From positions 62,001 through 126,000 of the forward strand of contig NZ_VTWU01000002.1 of the NCBI RefSeq assembly GCF_008727865.1: a stretch of 64,000 nt of DNA. Direction: 5' to 3'. This document shows positions 25,748-37,755 of this stretch, one piece after another. The position numbers and the translations under genes are program-made. The stretch's first letter is position 1, and every line of letters begins with the position of its first letter. The notes under the pieces were generated by a model. The model made no database searches. It was not told the DNA's origin and saw only the letters and a program-made list of their open reading frames with translations. Source of the DNA: Hymenobacter busanensis. Lineage in GTDB: Bacteria; Bacteroidota; Bacteroidia; Cytophagales; Hymenobacteraceae.

Positions 25748-26215
25748 TTAGCGGCGCGATGCTGCCGCTACCGGCACCAGGTTTACCGATACCAGGTTCT
25801 GGCGGCGCGGCTGGCGCAGCGGAATGAGTTGGTCTTCGAACCCGGCGTAGCCGCAGCTGAGCACGATGGGCGCGTTGGTGGGCAGCGTGAGGGTAAACTC
25901 GCCGTCGGCATTGGTCACGGCCAGCACGTCGCGCTTGCTGGTCACCCAAATGGTGGCGCCGGGCAGGGGCAGGCCCTCGGGGTTGGTCACGTTGCCCGAT
26001 ACCGTCACGGCAAAGTGCTCGTGCAGGATGTCGGTGGCGGGCGCTACCAGCGTGGGCTTGAGGCTGGTTACGGCGCGGGCGGTGCGGGCAGCAGGTTTGG
26101 CGGCGGGCTTGTGCACCGCGGCTTTGCCGGCTACGGCGGGCGTATCGGCGGCTTGGGCAGTGCCGAACGTAACCATCAGAAGGCAAGCGGCGAAAAGGAG
26201 GGCAATGAAACGCAT
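25748..26215 (-). CDS. Exported protein with a carboxypeptidase-regulatory-like beta-sandwich
   Basis: The 155-residue protein starts at ATG 26215 with a signal peptide (MRFIALLFAACLLMVTFGTA QA). After a Lys/Ala/Pro-rich linker comes a single transthyretin-like CarboxypepD_reg domain (about residues 65-150): VSGNVTNPEGLPLPGATIWV, then VTNADGEFTLTLP, ending VLSCGYAGFEDQLIPL. Such domains usually sit at the N-terminus of TonB-linked receptors; a free single copy is less common. Role unknown: a surface or periplasmic binding module is plausible. It precedes the 25266 gene on the same strand, so the two may be co-transcribed. Confidence 0.75.
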   Translation of the reverse strand: MRFIALLFAACLLMVTFGTAQAADTPAVAGKAAVHKPAAKPAARTARAVTSLKPTLVAPATDILHEHFAVTVSGNVTNPEGLPLPGATIWVTSKRDVLAVTNADGEFTLTLPTNAPIVLSCGYAGFEDQLIPLRQPRRQNLVSVNLVPVAAASRR

Positions 26216-26483
26216 GGCGGCAACCGGTGTGGGTAGAAGTAAAAGGTGTGGCGGGCAGGGCAAAAAACGGTTTCGAACAAACGGGTTCTGGACCGGGTTC
26301 GTCGGGTAAAAGCTTGGGGTTATCGAAAAACCCTTCCGTTGAACTTGAAACAAACCTAGCTTGGGGGCCGATGACAAGCCTGTAGAACTTGCCCAAGTTG
26401 GTTTTTCACTATGCGAAGCCTCCGGCAAGCTGTGTCAACGAAAACTACCGCCCCGCAGCCCTTTACCACGCCTTTTGCCGCCC

Positions 26484-27239
26484 ATGCCCACCTCCACCCC
26501 ATCGCCTCTGCGCTGCGTCGTCGTCGACGACAACGAAATCAACCGCCTCACGCTTGAGCACTACATTTCCCTCACCGACTCCCTGGAACTGGTGGCCTCG
26601 CTGCCCGACGCCCGCGCGGCCCTAAACCTCGTGCGCACCGCCGAGCCGCCCATTGACGTGCTGTTTCTCGACATCGAGATGCCGCACCTGAGCGGCCTGG
26701 AGCTGGTGCCCTTGCTGCCGTCGCCCGCGCCCGAGGTGGTGCTGGTTACCTCTCACCCCAACTTCGCCGTCGATGCCTTCGAGCTGCGCGTGGCCGATTA
26801 CCTGGTGAAACCCGTGGAGTACGGCCGCTTTCTGAAAGCCGTGGAGCGCGCCGGCACGCAGCGGCGCAACGTATTGGCCGCCCTCCGCTCGCCCGCCGAG
26901 CCGGCTCCGTCGGCCGAAGGATCGGCCGACACCGACCTCTTCGTGAAGGTCAACAACAAGCTCGTGCGCCTTGATTTCAACGACGTGCTTTTCATCGAGG
27001 CCATGTCGACGTATTCGATGCTGGTGACCGAGCGGCAGAAACACATCGTGTACATCACGCTCAAGGCGCTGGAGGAGCGCCTGCCGTTCGCCAACTTCCG
27101 GCGCGTGCACCGCTCCTACATCGTCAACACCCGCCGCATCGACTCGGTGCAGGACAACATGCTGCAACTCGGCAGCTACGAGGTGCCCATCGGCAAGTCG
27201 TACGCCGAAGATTTTATGCGCCAGCTGCGCGGGCTGTAG
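26484..27239 (+). CDS. LytTR-family two-component response regulator
   Basis: The 251-residue protein has a receiver domain (residues about 8-125) with the acidic pair in VVVDDNEINRLT, the phospho-acceptor Asp near residue 62 in VLFLDIEMPHLSG, and Lys in DYLVKPV. A LytTR DNA-binding domain follows at about 155-250 (DVLFIEAMSTYSMLVTERQK, then RVHRSYIVNTRRIDSVQDN). It probably binds DNA when phosphorylated. ATG 26484 is preferred to the longer frame from 26361. The two histidine kinases at 27327 and 30597 are candidate partners by proximity only. Confidence 0.93.
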   Translation: MPTSTPSPLRCVVVDDNEINRLTLEHYISLTDSLELVASLPDARAALNLVRTAEPPIDVLFLDIEMPHLSGLELVPLLPSPAPEVVLVTSHPNFAVDAFELRVADYLVKPVEYGRFLKAVERAGTQRRNVLAALRSPAEPAPSAEGSADTDLFVKVNNKLVRLDFNDVLFIEAMSTYSMLVTERQKHIVYITLKALEERLPFANFRRVHRSYIVNTRRIDSVQDNMLQLGSYEVPIGKSYAEDFMRQLRGL

Positions 27240-27260
27240 CCGGGCAGGGCTGCACGGCAC

Positions 27261-27306
27261 AAGGGCCGCACGTCGGAGGAAATTCTCCGGGTGCGGCCCT
27301 TGCTGT
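27261..27306. terminator. Terminator between the LytTR regulator and hybrid kinase genes
   Basis: Outer arms AAGGGCCGCAC (27261-27271) and its complement (27291-27301) enclose an inner CGGAG/CTCCG stem. The complement is followed by GCTGTTT. The flanking genes converge (27239 +, 27327 -). Confidence 0.8.
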
Positions 27307-27326
27307 TTACCAGGCTTGGCGGCTGG

Positions 27327-30362
<3,036 letters not shown>

Positions 30363-30384
30363 AATGAGGCAAGCAACGGATTCA

Positions 30385-30391
30385 CAAAGTA
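30385..30391 (-). promoter_or_regulatory. -7-type promoter box for the hybrid kinase
   Basis: CAAAGTA reads TACTTTG on the minus strand, about 23 bp before the ATG at 30362. It is the shorter TAnTTTG variant used at several other genes here. Confidence 0.45.
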
Positions 30392-30534
30392 CTTGCTCCC
30401 TTGCCTGCTCTCCCGGCCTTTTCGCCCAACGGCGACTTCTGCTGGCCTAATGGCGGCGGCGGCAGTGTGAACACGCACACCCGGCACTGGACCACTGCGC
30501 GGCATCTTGCATTCCAAGCTTGCGTATCATTGGG

Positions 30535-30542
30535 TAATATTG
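30535..30542 (+). promoter_or_regulatory. -7-type promoter box for the PAS histidine kinase
   Basis: TAATATTG matches TAnnTTTG with one change, about 55 bp before ATG 30597. Confidence 0.35.
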
Positions 30543-30596
30543 TCGGCTCCGGTTCTGCAGCGTGGGCTGCCAGAGGCCACTGGGTTGAAACTCGTT

Positions 30597-33362
30597 ATGG
30601 CCTTGTCTGTACCCCTACCCGCCTATCTTCAGCTCTTCCGCCATTGGCCGGGCAACTGCCTGCTGCTGCTGCCCGATGCCGAATTCACCATCGTCGACAA
30701 CACCAACGGGCACGTGGCCGTGTCGCGCAAAAGCCGCGACGCCGTGGTGGGCCGTCCGCTGTTCGAGGCCTTTCCGGCCACCGACCTTGCACAAAGCGAG
30801 GTGCTGCGCGCGTCGTTGGAGCATGTGCGGGACCAGTTGCAGCCCCACACCATGCCCCGCATCCGGTACGACCTGGAACTCCCGGCAGAGCAGGGCGGAG
30901 GCTTCGAAGAGCTGTATTGGCAGGCCACGCACTTCCCCATTCTCGACGACGCGGGCCAGCTGCAGTTTATTCTGCAGCAAACCGAGGACGTGACAACCCA
31001 GCACCAGGCCGAGCGCCGGGCCGCCCAGCTGCAAGCCGAGCTGGCAGCCACCCAAGAGCACGCGCATTTCCTGCTCGAAGCCCTGCCGGTGATGATTTGG
31101 ACCACGCGCCCCGACGGCGCGGCCGATTACCAGAACCCGCTATGGCTGGCCTTCACGGGCCGCACCCTGCGCGAAGCCCGCGACTGGGGCTGGCTCGACG
31201 ACATTCACCCCGACGACCGCCCCCACGTGCAGCAGGCTTGGCAGCAGGCGTTGGCCGATGGCGGGCTGTACGAAGTGGAATACCGCCTGCACCGCCACGA
31301 CGGGCAGTACCGCTGGATATTGGTGCGCGGCGTGCCCCGGCGCGATGCGGCCGGTGCCATTACCGGGTGGATCGGGACCGGCACCGACATCCACGAGCAG
31401 AAACAGGTGCAGCAGCAATTGGAAGCCAAAGACCAGCAGCTCCAGCGCATTCTGCAGCACTTGCCGGCCATCGTGAATACCATGGAAGGGCCCGAGCACC
31501 GCTACACCTACCTCTCGCCCCAAATCCGTCAGCTCATCGGCGACCGGGCTCAGGTGGGCGACCGGGTAGTGGATGCCCAGCCGGAAATTGTGGAGCAGGG
31601 CTTCTTGGGGATTCTGGACAACGTGTACCGCACCGGCACGCCGTTCAGCGCCTTCGAGCAGCGCGTGGACATCCTTCATCCGCAAACGCAGCAACTCGAA
31701 ACGCATTACTTCAACTTTTCCTACCAGGTGCTGCCGGAGGAAGAACACCAGCCCGAAACCCGTGGCCTGCTGTCCTTTGCCATCGACGTGACCGAGCAAG
31801 TGGTGGCCCGCCAGCGGGCCGATGCCCTGGCGACCGAGGTGCGTCGTCGCGACGAACGCCTTCGCCGCATGACGGAGGCCCTGCCGGCCATTTCCTTTAT
31901 CTGCGCGCCCACCGGGGAGCTGGAGTACGTGAGCCCGCAGTGGTACCAAGTGACGGGGCAGCCGGCTGATGCCGATGCCAACGCCGTCTGGCCGACGCTG
32001 ATTCACCCCGAAGACGGCGTTTTGGCCCGGGAGTTTTTCCGCACGCGCTTGCTGGGCAGTACGCCCTGGGAATACGAGTACCGCCTGCGCCGCCACGACG
32101 GGCAATACCGCTGGCACTTGTGCCGCGCCGTGCCCGAGCTGAGCGACGACGGCAAGCCCGTGCGGTGGTTTGGTACTTTGGTCGACAACCACGCGCAAAA
32201 AGAACTGCAAAACGAGCTGGTGCGCAGCGAACGGCACTTTCGATTTCTGGCCGAGAGCGTTCCGCAGATTATCTGGACCGCTACCCCCGACGGCAGGGTC
32301 GAATACTTCAACCAACGCCTGCTGGAGGCTACTGGCCTGCGCCCGGAAGACTGCCTGGGCAGTTCGGCTTGGGGCGCCCTGCTGCATCCCGACGACCTCC
32401 AGCGCAGCTTTGCCACCTGGCAGCAGGCCTACCAAACCGGCACGCGCTACGAAATTGAATACCGGTTTGTGGCGCGCACGGGTGGGTTCCGGTGGTTCTT
32501 GGGCCGCGCCGAACCGTTGCACGACGAGACCGGGGCCGTGGTGCGCTGGTTTGGCTCCTGCACCGATATCCACGACGTGAAACAAACCCAGGAGGAACTG
32601 CTGCTGCGCAATACCCAGCTCACGCAAACCAACCAAGACCTCGACAACTTCGTGTACACCGCCTCGCACGACCTCAAGCAGCCGGTGGACAACATGGCGG
32701 GGATTTTCGCGGAACTCGCCCGCTCGGCCCGGTTTACCGACCCGGCGGCGCACCGGCTCGTGACCATGTTTGAGGGCGCGCTGCAGCAAATTCACACCAC
32801 CATCCGCGACCTGTCGGCCGTGGTGCAGGTGCAGCGCCAGCACGAGCAACTGGTGCCCGAGCTGGTGGAGCTGCGGCCGTTTGCGGAGGAGGCCATCCGG
32901 AGCGTGCAGCTGCGGACCGACGATACGGTCGCCCATTTTGAGCTGGATTTCGCGGCGGTGCCTGCGCTGCTGTTCGTGCGCCCCAACCTGCAAAGCATTT
33001 TCTACAACCTGCTCAGCAACGCCCTCAAATACGCACACCCCGAGCGGCGGCCGGTGGTGCGCCTGGCCACCGAATGGGCCGGCGCCACGCCCGTGCTGGT
33101 GGTGCAGGACAACGGCCTGGGCATCGACCTGGAACGCCACGGCCCGGAGCTGTTTCAGATGTTCCGCCGCTTCCACACCCACGTCGACGGCTCCGGCATC
33201 GGCCTCTACCTCGTCAACCGCATTGTGCAGCAGCTGGGAGGGCAGCTGGAAGTTGTCAGCGTGGTGGGAGAAGGCACTACCTTCCGGCTGCACTTGCCAG
33301 AAGTTGTGGTGCCCGAGCCCAGCAAGAGCATTGTCGATTACGGCCACGGCGACGGCATTTAG
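30597..33362 (+). CDS. Multi-PAS sensor histidine kinase
   Basis: The 921-residue protein is counted from ATG 30597, because the upstream frame to 30507 overlaps the promoter. It has about five PAS or PAC repeats, with the repeated block RLHRHDGQYRWILVRGVP and RLRRHDGQYRWHLCRAVP, plus ALPVMIWTTRPDG and VPQIIWTATPDG. A histidine kinase domain ends it: VYTASHDLKQPVDNMAG (His near residue 690), IFYNLLSNALKYA near 804, VQDNGLGIDLERHG near 837, and GSGIGLYLVNRIVQQ near 865. There is no membrane segment or receiver domain, so a separate response regulator is needed. Confidence 0.94.
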   Translation: MALSVPLPAYLQLFRHWPGNCLLLLPDAEFTIVDNTNGHVAVSRKSRDAVVGRPLFEAFPATDLAQSEVLRASLEHVRDQLQPHTMPRIRYDLELPAEQGGGFEELYWQATHFPILDDAGQLQFILQQTEDVTTQHQAERRAAQLQAELAATQEHAHFLLEALPVMIWTTRPDGAADYQNPLWLAFTGRTLREARDWGWLDDIHPDDRPHVQQAWQQALADGGLYEVEYRLHRHDGQYRWILVRGVPRRDAAGAITGWIGTGTDIHEQKQVQQQLEAKDQQLQRILQHLPAIVNTMEGPEHRYTYLSPQIRQLIGDRAQVGDRVVDAQPEIVEQGFLGILDNVYRTGTPFSAFEQRVDILHPQTQQLETHYFNFSYQVLPEEEHQPETRGLLSFAIDVTEQVVARQRADALATEVRRRDERLRRMTEALPAISFICAPTGELEYVSPQWYQVTGQPADADANAVWPTLIHPEDGVLAREFFRTRLLGSTPWEYEYRLRRHDGQYRWHLCRAVPELSDDGKPVRWFGTLVDNHAQKELQNELVRSERHFRFLAESVPQIIWTATPDGRVEYFNQRLLEATGLRPEDCLGSSAWGALLHPDDLQRSFATWQQAYQTGTRYEIEYRFVARTGGFRWFLGRAEPLHDETGAVVRWFGSCTDIHDVKQTQEELLLRNTQLTQTNQDLDNFVYTASHDLKQPVDNMAGIFAELARSARFTDPAAHRLVTMFEGALQQIHTTIRDLSAVVQVQRQHEQLVPELVELRPFAEEAIRSVQLRTDDTVAHFELDFAAVPALLFVRPNLQSIFYNLLSNALKYAHPERRPVVRLATEWAGATPVLVVQDNGLGIDLERHGPELFQMFRRFHTHVDGSGIGLYLVNRIVQQLGGQLEVVSVVGEGTTFRLHLPEVVVPEPSKSIVDYGHGDGI

Positions 33363-33383
33363 CCCGCCGGAGCTTCCGCCGGC

Positions 33384-33770
33384 TTAGCCGAAATGGTAAT
33401 CGAGGGTGATGGAGCCGCGCTGCCCGGGCGGGCGCACAAACCAGCCGCTGCCGCGCAGCCCATCCAGCTCGTGCGTGCCCGAACCCGGCACCACCGAGAA
33501 GTTGGCCTTGGTCACGCCGTCTTCTACCGAGCCGCTGTGTTCGAGCACGAAGCTGCCTTCGCGGTTGCCCAAACGCCCGACGATGTGCTCGAGTCCCACG
33601 GAGCTGGCCGTACCGTCGGGGTGGTGAAAGAGGAGCACTTCCAAGCGGCCTTCGCCCTCCAGGTCGCCCCGGAATACCTGTGTAGCGCAGGCCCGCGACA
33701 AGGCCGTTTCGTCGCCGGCTTCCGCAATCCAATCTTCCACTTCCAGCAGGCCAATAGCGCGAGTATTCAT
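33384..33770 (-). CDS. DUF3224 family protein
   Basis: The 128-residue protein is a small beta-barrel of the DUF3224 type. Family signatures are GLEHIVGRLGNREGSFVLEH, the TKANFSVVPGSGTHELDGLR segment, and an ending LDYHFG. No function is established for this family. No signal peptide is present. It starts 29 bp after a perfect -7 box, in an AT-rich patch, and is convergent with the PAS kinase gene, which stops 21 bp away with no clear terminator. Confidence 0.9.
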   Translation of the reverse strand: MNTRAIGLLEVEDWIAEAGDETALSRACATQVFRGDLEGEGRLEVLLFHHPDGTASSVGLEHIVGRLGNREGSFVLEHSGSVEDGVTKANFSVVPGSGTHELDGLRGSGWFVRPPGQRGSITLDYHFG

Positions 33771-33798
33771 GGCATTTATCGGTTGGTGGCTACCCTGG

Positions 33799-33806
33799 CA
33801 AAGGTA
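33799..33806 (-). promoter_or_regulatory. -7 promoter box for the DUF3224 gene
   Basis: On the minus strand the sequence is TACCTTTG, a perfect match. The upstream region is AT-rich, and a TTTG lies 23 bp before the box, close to the expected -33 position. Confidence 0.65.
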
Positions 33807-33846
33807 ATAAATACTAAAAATATAGGATGCAAAATACTAAAATAAA

Positions 33847-33865
33847 TAGCTAAAATTTTTAGCTA
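33847..33865 (-). terminator. AT-rich terminator downstream of the FUSC gene
   Basis: TAGCTAAAA (33847-33855) and TTTTAGCTA (33857-33865) form a 9-bp stem around one base, followed on the minus strand by TTTATTTT. It is 14 bp past the FUSC stop. Confidence 0.7.
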
Positions 33866-33878
33866 CTGTAGAGGCTCA

Positions 33879-36026
33879 TCAGGCCAGCACCGCATCGGTT
33901 ATTTTGCTGATATCGTGGCTGACGGTGCGGATGAAGGCTAGTTGCTCGGTGAGTTGCTGGTCGTCTTCGCCGGCTGCCTCGGTTGATGGGTGGTGCCCCG
34001 CCACGGCGGGCACCGCCGGGAGGTTTTCGGACTCTTCGCCGAGCTTGTGCAAACTGGTGGCCAGGGCGGCAATGGCTTGCTGCACGGGCCGGAGCTGCTC
34101 GGGCCGGCGGGCCGCGGGCCTCGCCGCCGTAACGGCGGCCGTGAGCGTGGCAATGTTGGAGGCCAGAATGTGGTTGAGCACCACAAACTGGTGCACTTCT
34201 TCGCTGTTGCGGCGCTTGCTCTTCGGCTCCGAAATCATGCGCTGAAACGCGGCCGCGAGGTTGGCCGAGCTGACGTACACTTCTTTGCGGGCCAGCTTGT
34301 ACTCGGTGAGCTGGCGCGGGTGGCCAGCCAGGTTATCGGCCAGCTGCTGGAGGTAGCGCAGGTTGGCCCGCACCACGTCGCGCATAAACGTGTGCAGCTG
34401 GTCGGATTCCCAGGTGGGAAACAGCAGGTAGCCGGCCGCAACGGCAATGGCGCACCCAATGGCCGTGTCGAGCAGGCGCTCCTGCAGCAGGCTGCGAAAC
34501 CCAAGGCCCATGAGACTGAACAGGATGAGGATATAGGGCGTCATCAGAAACACCGACACCACGTAGTTGCTGCGCTGAAAGCTGTAGGCGCCCACCATCA
34601 GCAGCACCATGAGGGCAAACTGCGCGTGGGTATTGTGCACCAGCAGCAGAATACCTACGCCCACCAGGCCGCCGCCCAGCGTGCCCAAAATGCGTTGCAC
34701 GTTGCGCTCCTTGGTGAGGCTGAAGCCAGGCTTGAGCATGAACGCAATGGTCATGACAATCCAGTAGCTGTGGTTGCCGACGACGAAGAGCCGCGCCACC
34801 ACGAAGCCCAACAAGCACACCAGCCCCATGCGCAGGGAGTGTTTGAACACCGCCGAATGCGGCGAGAGGTTGTCGAGCAGCAGGCGCAGGGAGAGGTCCT
34901 GCCGGCTCACAAACCGCGAGTATTCCAGCTGGTCGGTGCTTTGCTGGTAAATGGGCGCCTGCGGGTTGAAGTACGCCAGCACGGCCTGTACTTCCTGGTG
35001 CATGTTGCGCAGGTTCACCAGCACTTTTTTCAGCACCAGGGTATTCAGGCCCGGCTCCCGCTCGGGCAGGCCGTCGATGTGGGCTTTCAGCTGATCGAGC
35101 TGCGGCACAAGGTCGAAACCGTCGGCGGGGTAGCGGCGGTTGGCGTGCACGGCCAGTCCGATGCTGTCCAGCTCGGAGGCCATTTGCTCGATGAGTCCGG
35201 CCACTTCCTGCAGAATGCCGGTGCGCCCAAAGCGGGCATGCAGGGCGGCGTAGTCGTAGTAAGTGGCCGTAATGTGCTCGTAGAGGTCCACGGTTTCGAC
35301 GAAGGCAAACACCAGGGCGCGGCCGGTGCCGGTGGTTTCTTCCACCAGTTGGCGGCTTTTGAACAGAATCTGCCGCACGGCATCCTGCTTTTCGTTGACG
35401 ACCACCTGCTGGGCCACCAGGTTGCGGTAGGCCGTGGTGAGGTCGGTGCCGGAGTGGTAAAAGGCGGCTTTCAGGCGCAGAAACTCGGCAATGGCGTGGA
35501 TGCACTCCCCCAACGCGCGCTGCGCCGGGCGGTAAGGCTGCAGGCGGTTGACAGCTAGGCTGAACCCCAAATACCACAGGCCGCCCCCCGTCACCAAGGC
35601 CGCGTATTCGAGCACCTGCCGCGGACTGAGCGGCTGGTCCATCATCAGAATCATGATGAGCATGGCCGCCGAGCCTACGGCCCCGGCGCGGGCGCCGTAC
35701 ACCGTGAACATGGTGAAGATGAAGCTGAACACGAGCACTTCGGCGCCCATGAGCACGTGATTGAGGCGCGCAAAGCCAGTAACGAGGGCCACGACCAGCA
35801 TGCAGGCCAGGCACACCAGCATGCCCGCCCGCCGGTGCCGCAGCGGGCCGGGCAAATCGGTGACGCTCACGCAGAGGGCGCCGAGGGAGATGGTAATGCC
35901 GGCCTGGGTTTGGCCGAGGTAGAGAAACAGCAGCGCCGGCACCAGCACCACCAGCGTGATGCGCACCCCGTCGGCAAAGTTTTGCCCGAAGAGAAAGTAC
36001 TGCAGGCGGCGGGAATCGAGGTTCAT
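33879..36026 (-). CDS. FUSC/YccS-type membrane protein (aromatic acid exporter-like)
   Basis: The 715-residue protein starts at ATG 36026 (MNLDSRRLQYFLFGQNFADG). The longer frame to 36449 has no support. It has two membrane blocks: about residues 20-145 (ITLVVLVPALLFLYLGQTQA, LVCLACMLVVALVTGFA, FSFIFTMFTVYG) and about 390-530 (FKHSLRMGLVCLLGFVVARL, HSYWIVMTIAFMLKPGFSLT, RILGTLGGGLVGVGILLLVH). A soluble helical region lies between them and another at the C-terminus. The ending pattern TKERNVQRILGTLGG is the FUSC signature. These proteins are linked to efflux of aromatic acids, but the substrate here is unknown. Confidence 0.92.
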   Translation of the reverse strand: MNLDSRRLQYFLFGQNFADGVRITLVVLVPALLFLYLGQTQAGITISLGALCVSVTDLPGPLRHRRAGMLVCLACMLVVALVTGFARLNHVLMGAEVLVFSFIFTMFTVYGARAGAVGSAAMLIMILMMDQPLSPRQVLEYAALVTGGGLWYLGFSLAVNRLQPYRPAQRALGECIHAIAEFLRLKAAFYHSGTDLTTAYRNLVAQQVVVNEKQDAVRQILFKSRQLVEETTGTGRALVFAFVETVDLYEHITATYYDYAALHARFGRTGILQEVAGLIEQMASELDSIGLAVHANRRYPADGFDLVPQLDQLKAHIDGLPEREPGLNTLVLKKVLVNLRNMHQEVQAVLAYFNPQAPIYQQSTDQLEYSRFVSRQDLSLRLLLDNLSPHSAVFKHSLRMGLVCLLGFVVARLFVVGNHSYWIVMTIAFMLKPGFSLTKERNVQRILGTLGGGLVGVGILLLVHNTHAQFALMVLLMVGAYSFQRSNYVVSVFLMTPYILILFSLMGLGFRSLLQERLLDTAIGCAIAVAAGYLLFPTWESDQLHTFMRDVVRANLRYLQQLADNLAGHPRQLTEYKLARKEVYVSSANLAAAFQRMISEPKSKRRNSEEVHQFVVLNHILASNIATLTAAVTAARPAARRPEQLRPVQQAIAALATSLHKLGEESENLPAVPAVAGHHPSTEAAGEDDQQLTEQLAFIRTVSHDISKITDAVLA

Positions 36027-36166
36027 GGCGGAAAAAGGCGGCGCCCACGGAGCGGCGCCGCGAAGGTGCGATACTACGGCGGAATTTCGCCGCGCGGGGT
36101 ACTTGGTTGGGTTCCCGCTGATACGGACGCCCGGCGGCGCCGTTGGGCCGGGCCGCCGCCGGTGCG

Positions 36167-36173
36167 TACTTTG
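36167..36173 (+). promoter_or_regulatory. -7-type promoter box for the AraC-family gene
   Basis: TACTTTG, the shorter variant, lies 28 bp before ATG 36201. Confidence 0.4.
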
Positions 36174-36200
36174 CCGGTCTTCTCCCCTTCCCTCTGCCGC

Positions 36201-37085
36201 ATGAAAGCTTCCCGCCTGCCGGTTCTGGCCCTGCCTCAGTTTCCGCAGCCGCTGGCGGCGCAGGGCTGCTACGCCGAACGGCTGGAAAGGCACGTGGCGC
36301 GGTATCCGCACGTCAACGAGCCCCACGCCCACGACTTCTACCTGCTGCTCTACCTCACGCAGGGCGGCGGCCAGCATACCGTCGATTTGGTGAGCTACGA
36401 GCTGCGGCCGGGCAGCGTGTTTTTTCTGGCGCCCGGGCAGGTTCACCATTGGGTGCTAGCGCCCGACACGGAAGGGTACGTGGTGTTTTTCAGCGCCGAT
36501 TTCTACCTGTTCCGCTACCCCGGCAGCCGCCTCTACGAGTACCCGTTTTTCGCCGCGCAACACGCGCCTGTGCTCTACCTGCCCCAGCAACACGAGGCCG
36601 CCGGCCCGGCCGAAACCGAGCTACTGCCGCTACTGGAACGCCTGCAGGCCGAAACCCACGGGCCGCCGCAGCCCAACTCGGCCGATGTGGCCCGCTCCTA
36701 CCTCTACTTGTTTCTAGAACTGGCCGCCCGCCGCTACCCCGCTGCCGCGCCCGCCGAGGCCAAGCACGGGGTGCAGCAGGTACGCGAATTCGGCGCTTTG
36801 CTCAACCAGCACTACCGCACACTGCGCACCGTGCAGGAGTACGCCAAATTGCTGCACCTCACGCCCAACCACCTGAACGCGGTATGCCGCCGCGTGCTCA
36901 ACAAAACCGCCAGCGCCCTTATTCACGAGCGGGTGGTAACCGAAGCTCAGCGGCTGCTCACGCACTCGGCTGGGTCGGTGGCGGAAGTGGGCTACGCGCT
37001 GGGTTTCGAGGATGCCTCGTACTTCACGCGCTACTTCCGCAAGTACACCGGCCGCACGCCCGAGGCCTTTCGGCAGCAGCCGTGA
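36201..37085 (+). CDS. AraC-family transcriptional regulator with an N-terminal cupin domain
   Basis: The 294-residue protein starts at ATG 36201. An N-terminal AraC-type sensor cupin lies at about residues 45-130 (HAHDFYLLLYLTQGGGQHTV, then LRPGSVFFLAPGQVHHW). The DNA-binding domain with two helix-turn-helix units ends it (about 195-290): TVQEYAKLLHLTPNHLNAVC, HERVVTEAQRLLTHS, and VGYALGFEDASYFTRYFRKY. The ligand and regulated genes are unknown. It is divergent from the FUSC transporter (175 bp), which makes that gene a candidate target. Confidence 0.93.
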   Translation: MKASRLPVLALPQFPQPLAAQGCYAERLERHVARYPHVNEPHAHDFYLLLYLTQGGGQHTVDLVSYELRPGSVFFLAPGQVHHWVLAPDTEGYVVFFSADFYLFRYPGSRLYEYPFFAAQHAPVLYLPQQHEAAGPAETELLPLLERLQAETHGPPQPNSADVARSYLYLFLELAARRYPAAAPAEAKHGVQQVREFGALLNQHYRTLRTVQEYAKLLHLTPNHLNAVCRRVLNKTASALIHERVVTEAQRLLTHSAGSVAEVGYALGFEDASYFTRYFRKYTGRTPEAFRQQP

Positions 37086-37136
37086 TTTGTCCTGCAGATG
37101 CGCGCAAATAGCCTGCTGCGCCGCACGAAGGCACCG

Positions 37137-37144
37137 TAATTTTG
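37137..37144 (+). promoter_or_regulatory. -7 promoter box for the DUF983 gene
   Basis: TAATTTTG matches TAnnTTTG exactly. The ATG is at 37251, giving a leader of about 100 nt. Confidence 0.55.
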
Positions 37145-37250
37145 CGGTGGAAATACGCTTCCCGCGGCCACGGCCCAGCCCGACCGTTGCGGAGCCGTTC
37201 CGCGTTTCTGCGTATACCCGCCGAGACGCCCACCCTACTGCTTCCCCATT

Positions 37251-37655
37251 ATGTCCCGCATCGATTCTTCTGCCCTGGCCTTGCTTGCCCTGCGCTGCCC
37301 GCGCTGCCACGAAGGCCCCTTGTTCAAGCATTCGGCCCTGAGCATCACCAAATTCGACGACATGCCGGAAAACTGCCCGGTGTGCGGCCAGGCCTACGAG
37401 CCCGAGCCGGGTTTCTACTGGGGCGCTATGTTCATCAGCTACGGCTTTGCGGTGGCCGTATTCCTCGTTACCAGCGTGCTGCTGTATTTTCTGGCCGGCG
37501 ACCCGCCCCTGTGGGTGTACATCGTCACCGTGGCGGGCGTGTCGTTGCTCACCACCCCGCTGGTGTTCCGCTACTCCCGCGCCCTGATGCTGTACCTGTT
37601 TGGCGGCGTGCATTACGAGCCCAACCGGGCAACGGGCGTGCAAGCCAAGCAATAA
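37251..37655 (+). CDS. DUF983 family membrane protein
   Basis: The 134-residue protein has two pairs of cysteines before the membrane part: CPRCHEGPLF near residue 17 and CPVCGQAY near residue 42, a likely zinc-ribbon. Two membrane segments follow, at about residues 57-80 (MFISYGFAVAVFLVTSVLLY) and 86-106 (WVYIVTVAGVSLLTTPLVFR). It ends LYLFGGVHYEPN, which is typical of DUF983. The function of the family is not known. An intergenic palindromic repeat follows. Confidence 0.92.
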   Translation: MSRIDSSALALLALRCPRCHEGPLFKHSALSITKFDDMPENCPVCGQAYEPEPGFYWGAMFISYGFAVAVFLVTSVLLYFLAGDPPLWVYIVTVAGVSLLTTPLVFRYSRALMLYLFGGVHYEPNRATGVQAKQ

Positions 37656-37658
37656 CGA

Positions 37659-37727
37659 AGCTGCTGGCTAACGGCTGTTGGCTATGCTTGTTCGACCGGA
37701 AAAGCCAATAGCGAACAGCCTGCAGCT
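37659..37727. repeat. Imperfect palindromic intergenic repeat after the DUF983 gene
   Basis: AGCTGCTGGCT (37659-37669) faces AGCCTGCAGCT (37717-37727) as an inverted repeat with one mismatch. A GGCTGTTGGCT word between them faces AGCCAATAGCGAACAGCC. It is a fold-back of about 69 bases with no T-tract, built from short recurring words. Confidence 0.55.
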
Positions 37728-37755
37728 ACCAGCCGATAAAAGACTTGTTCTCAAG

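Noticed and set aside
34000-35560. Long plus-strand frame (522 codons) opposite the FUSC gene
   Set aside because: It is antisense to a complete FUSC protein with membrane segments. The translated protein is His/Gln/Val-rich and lacks any domain.
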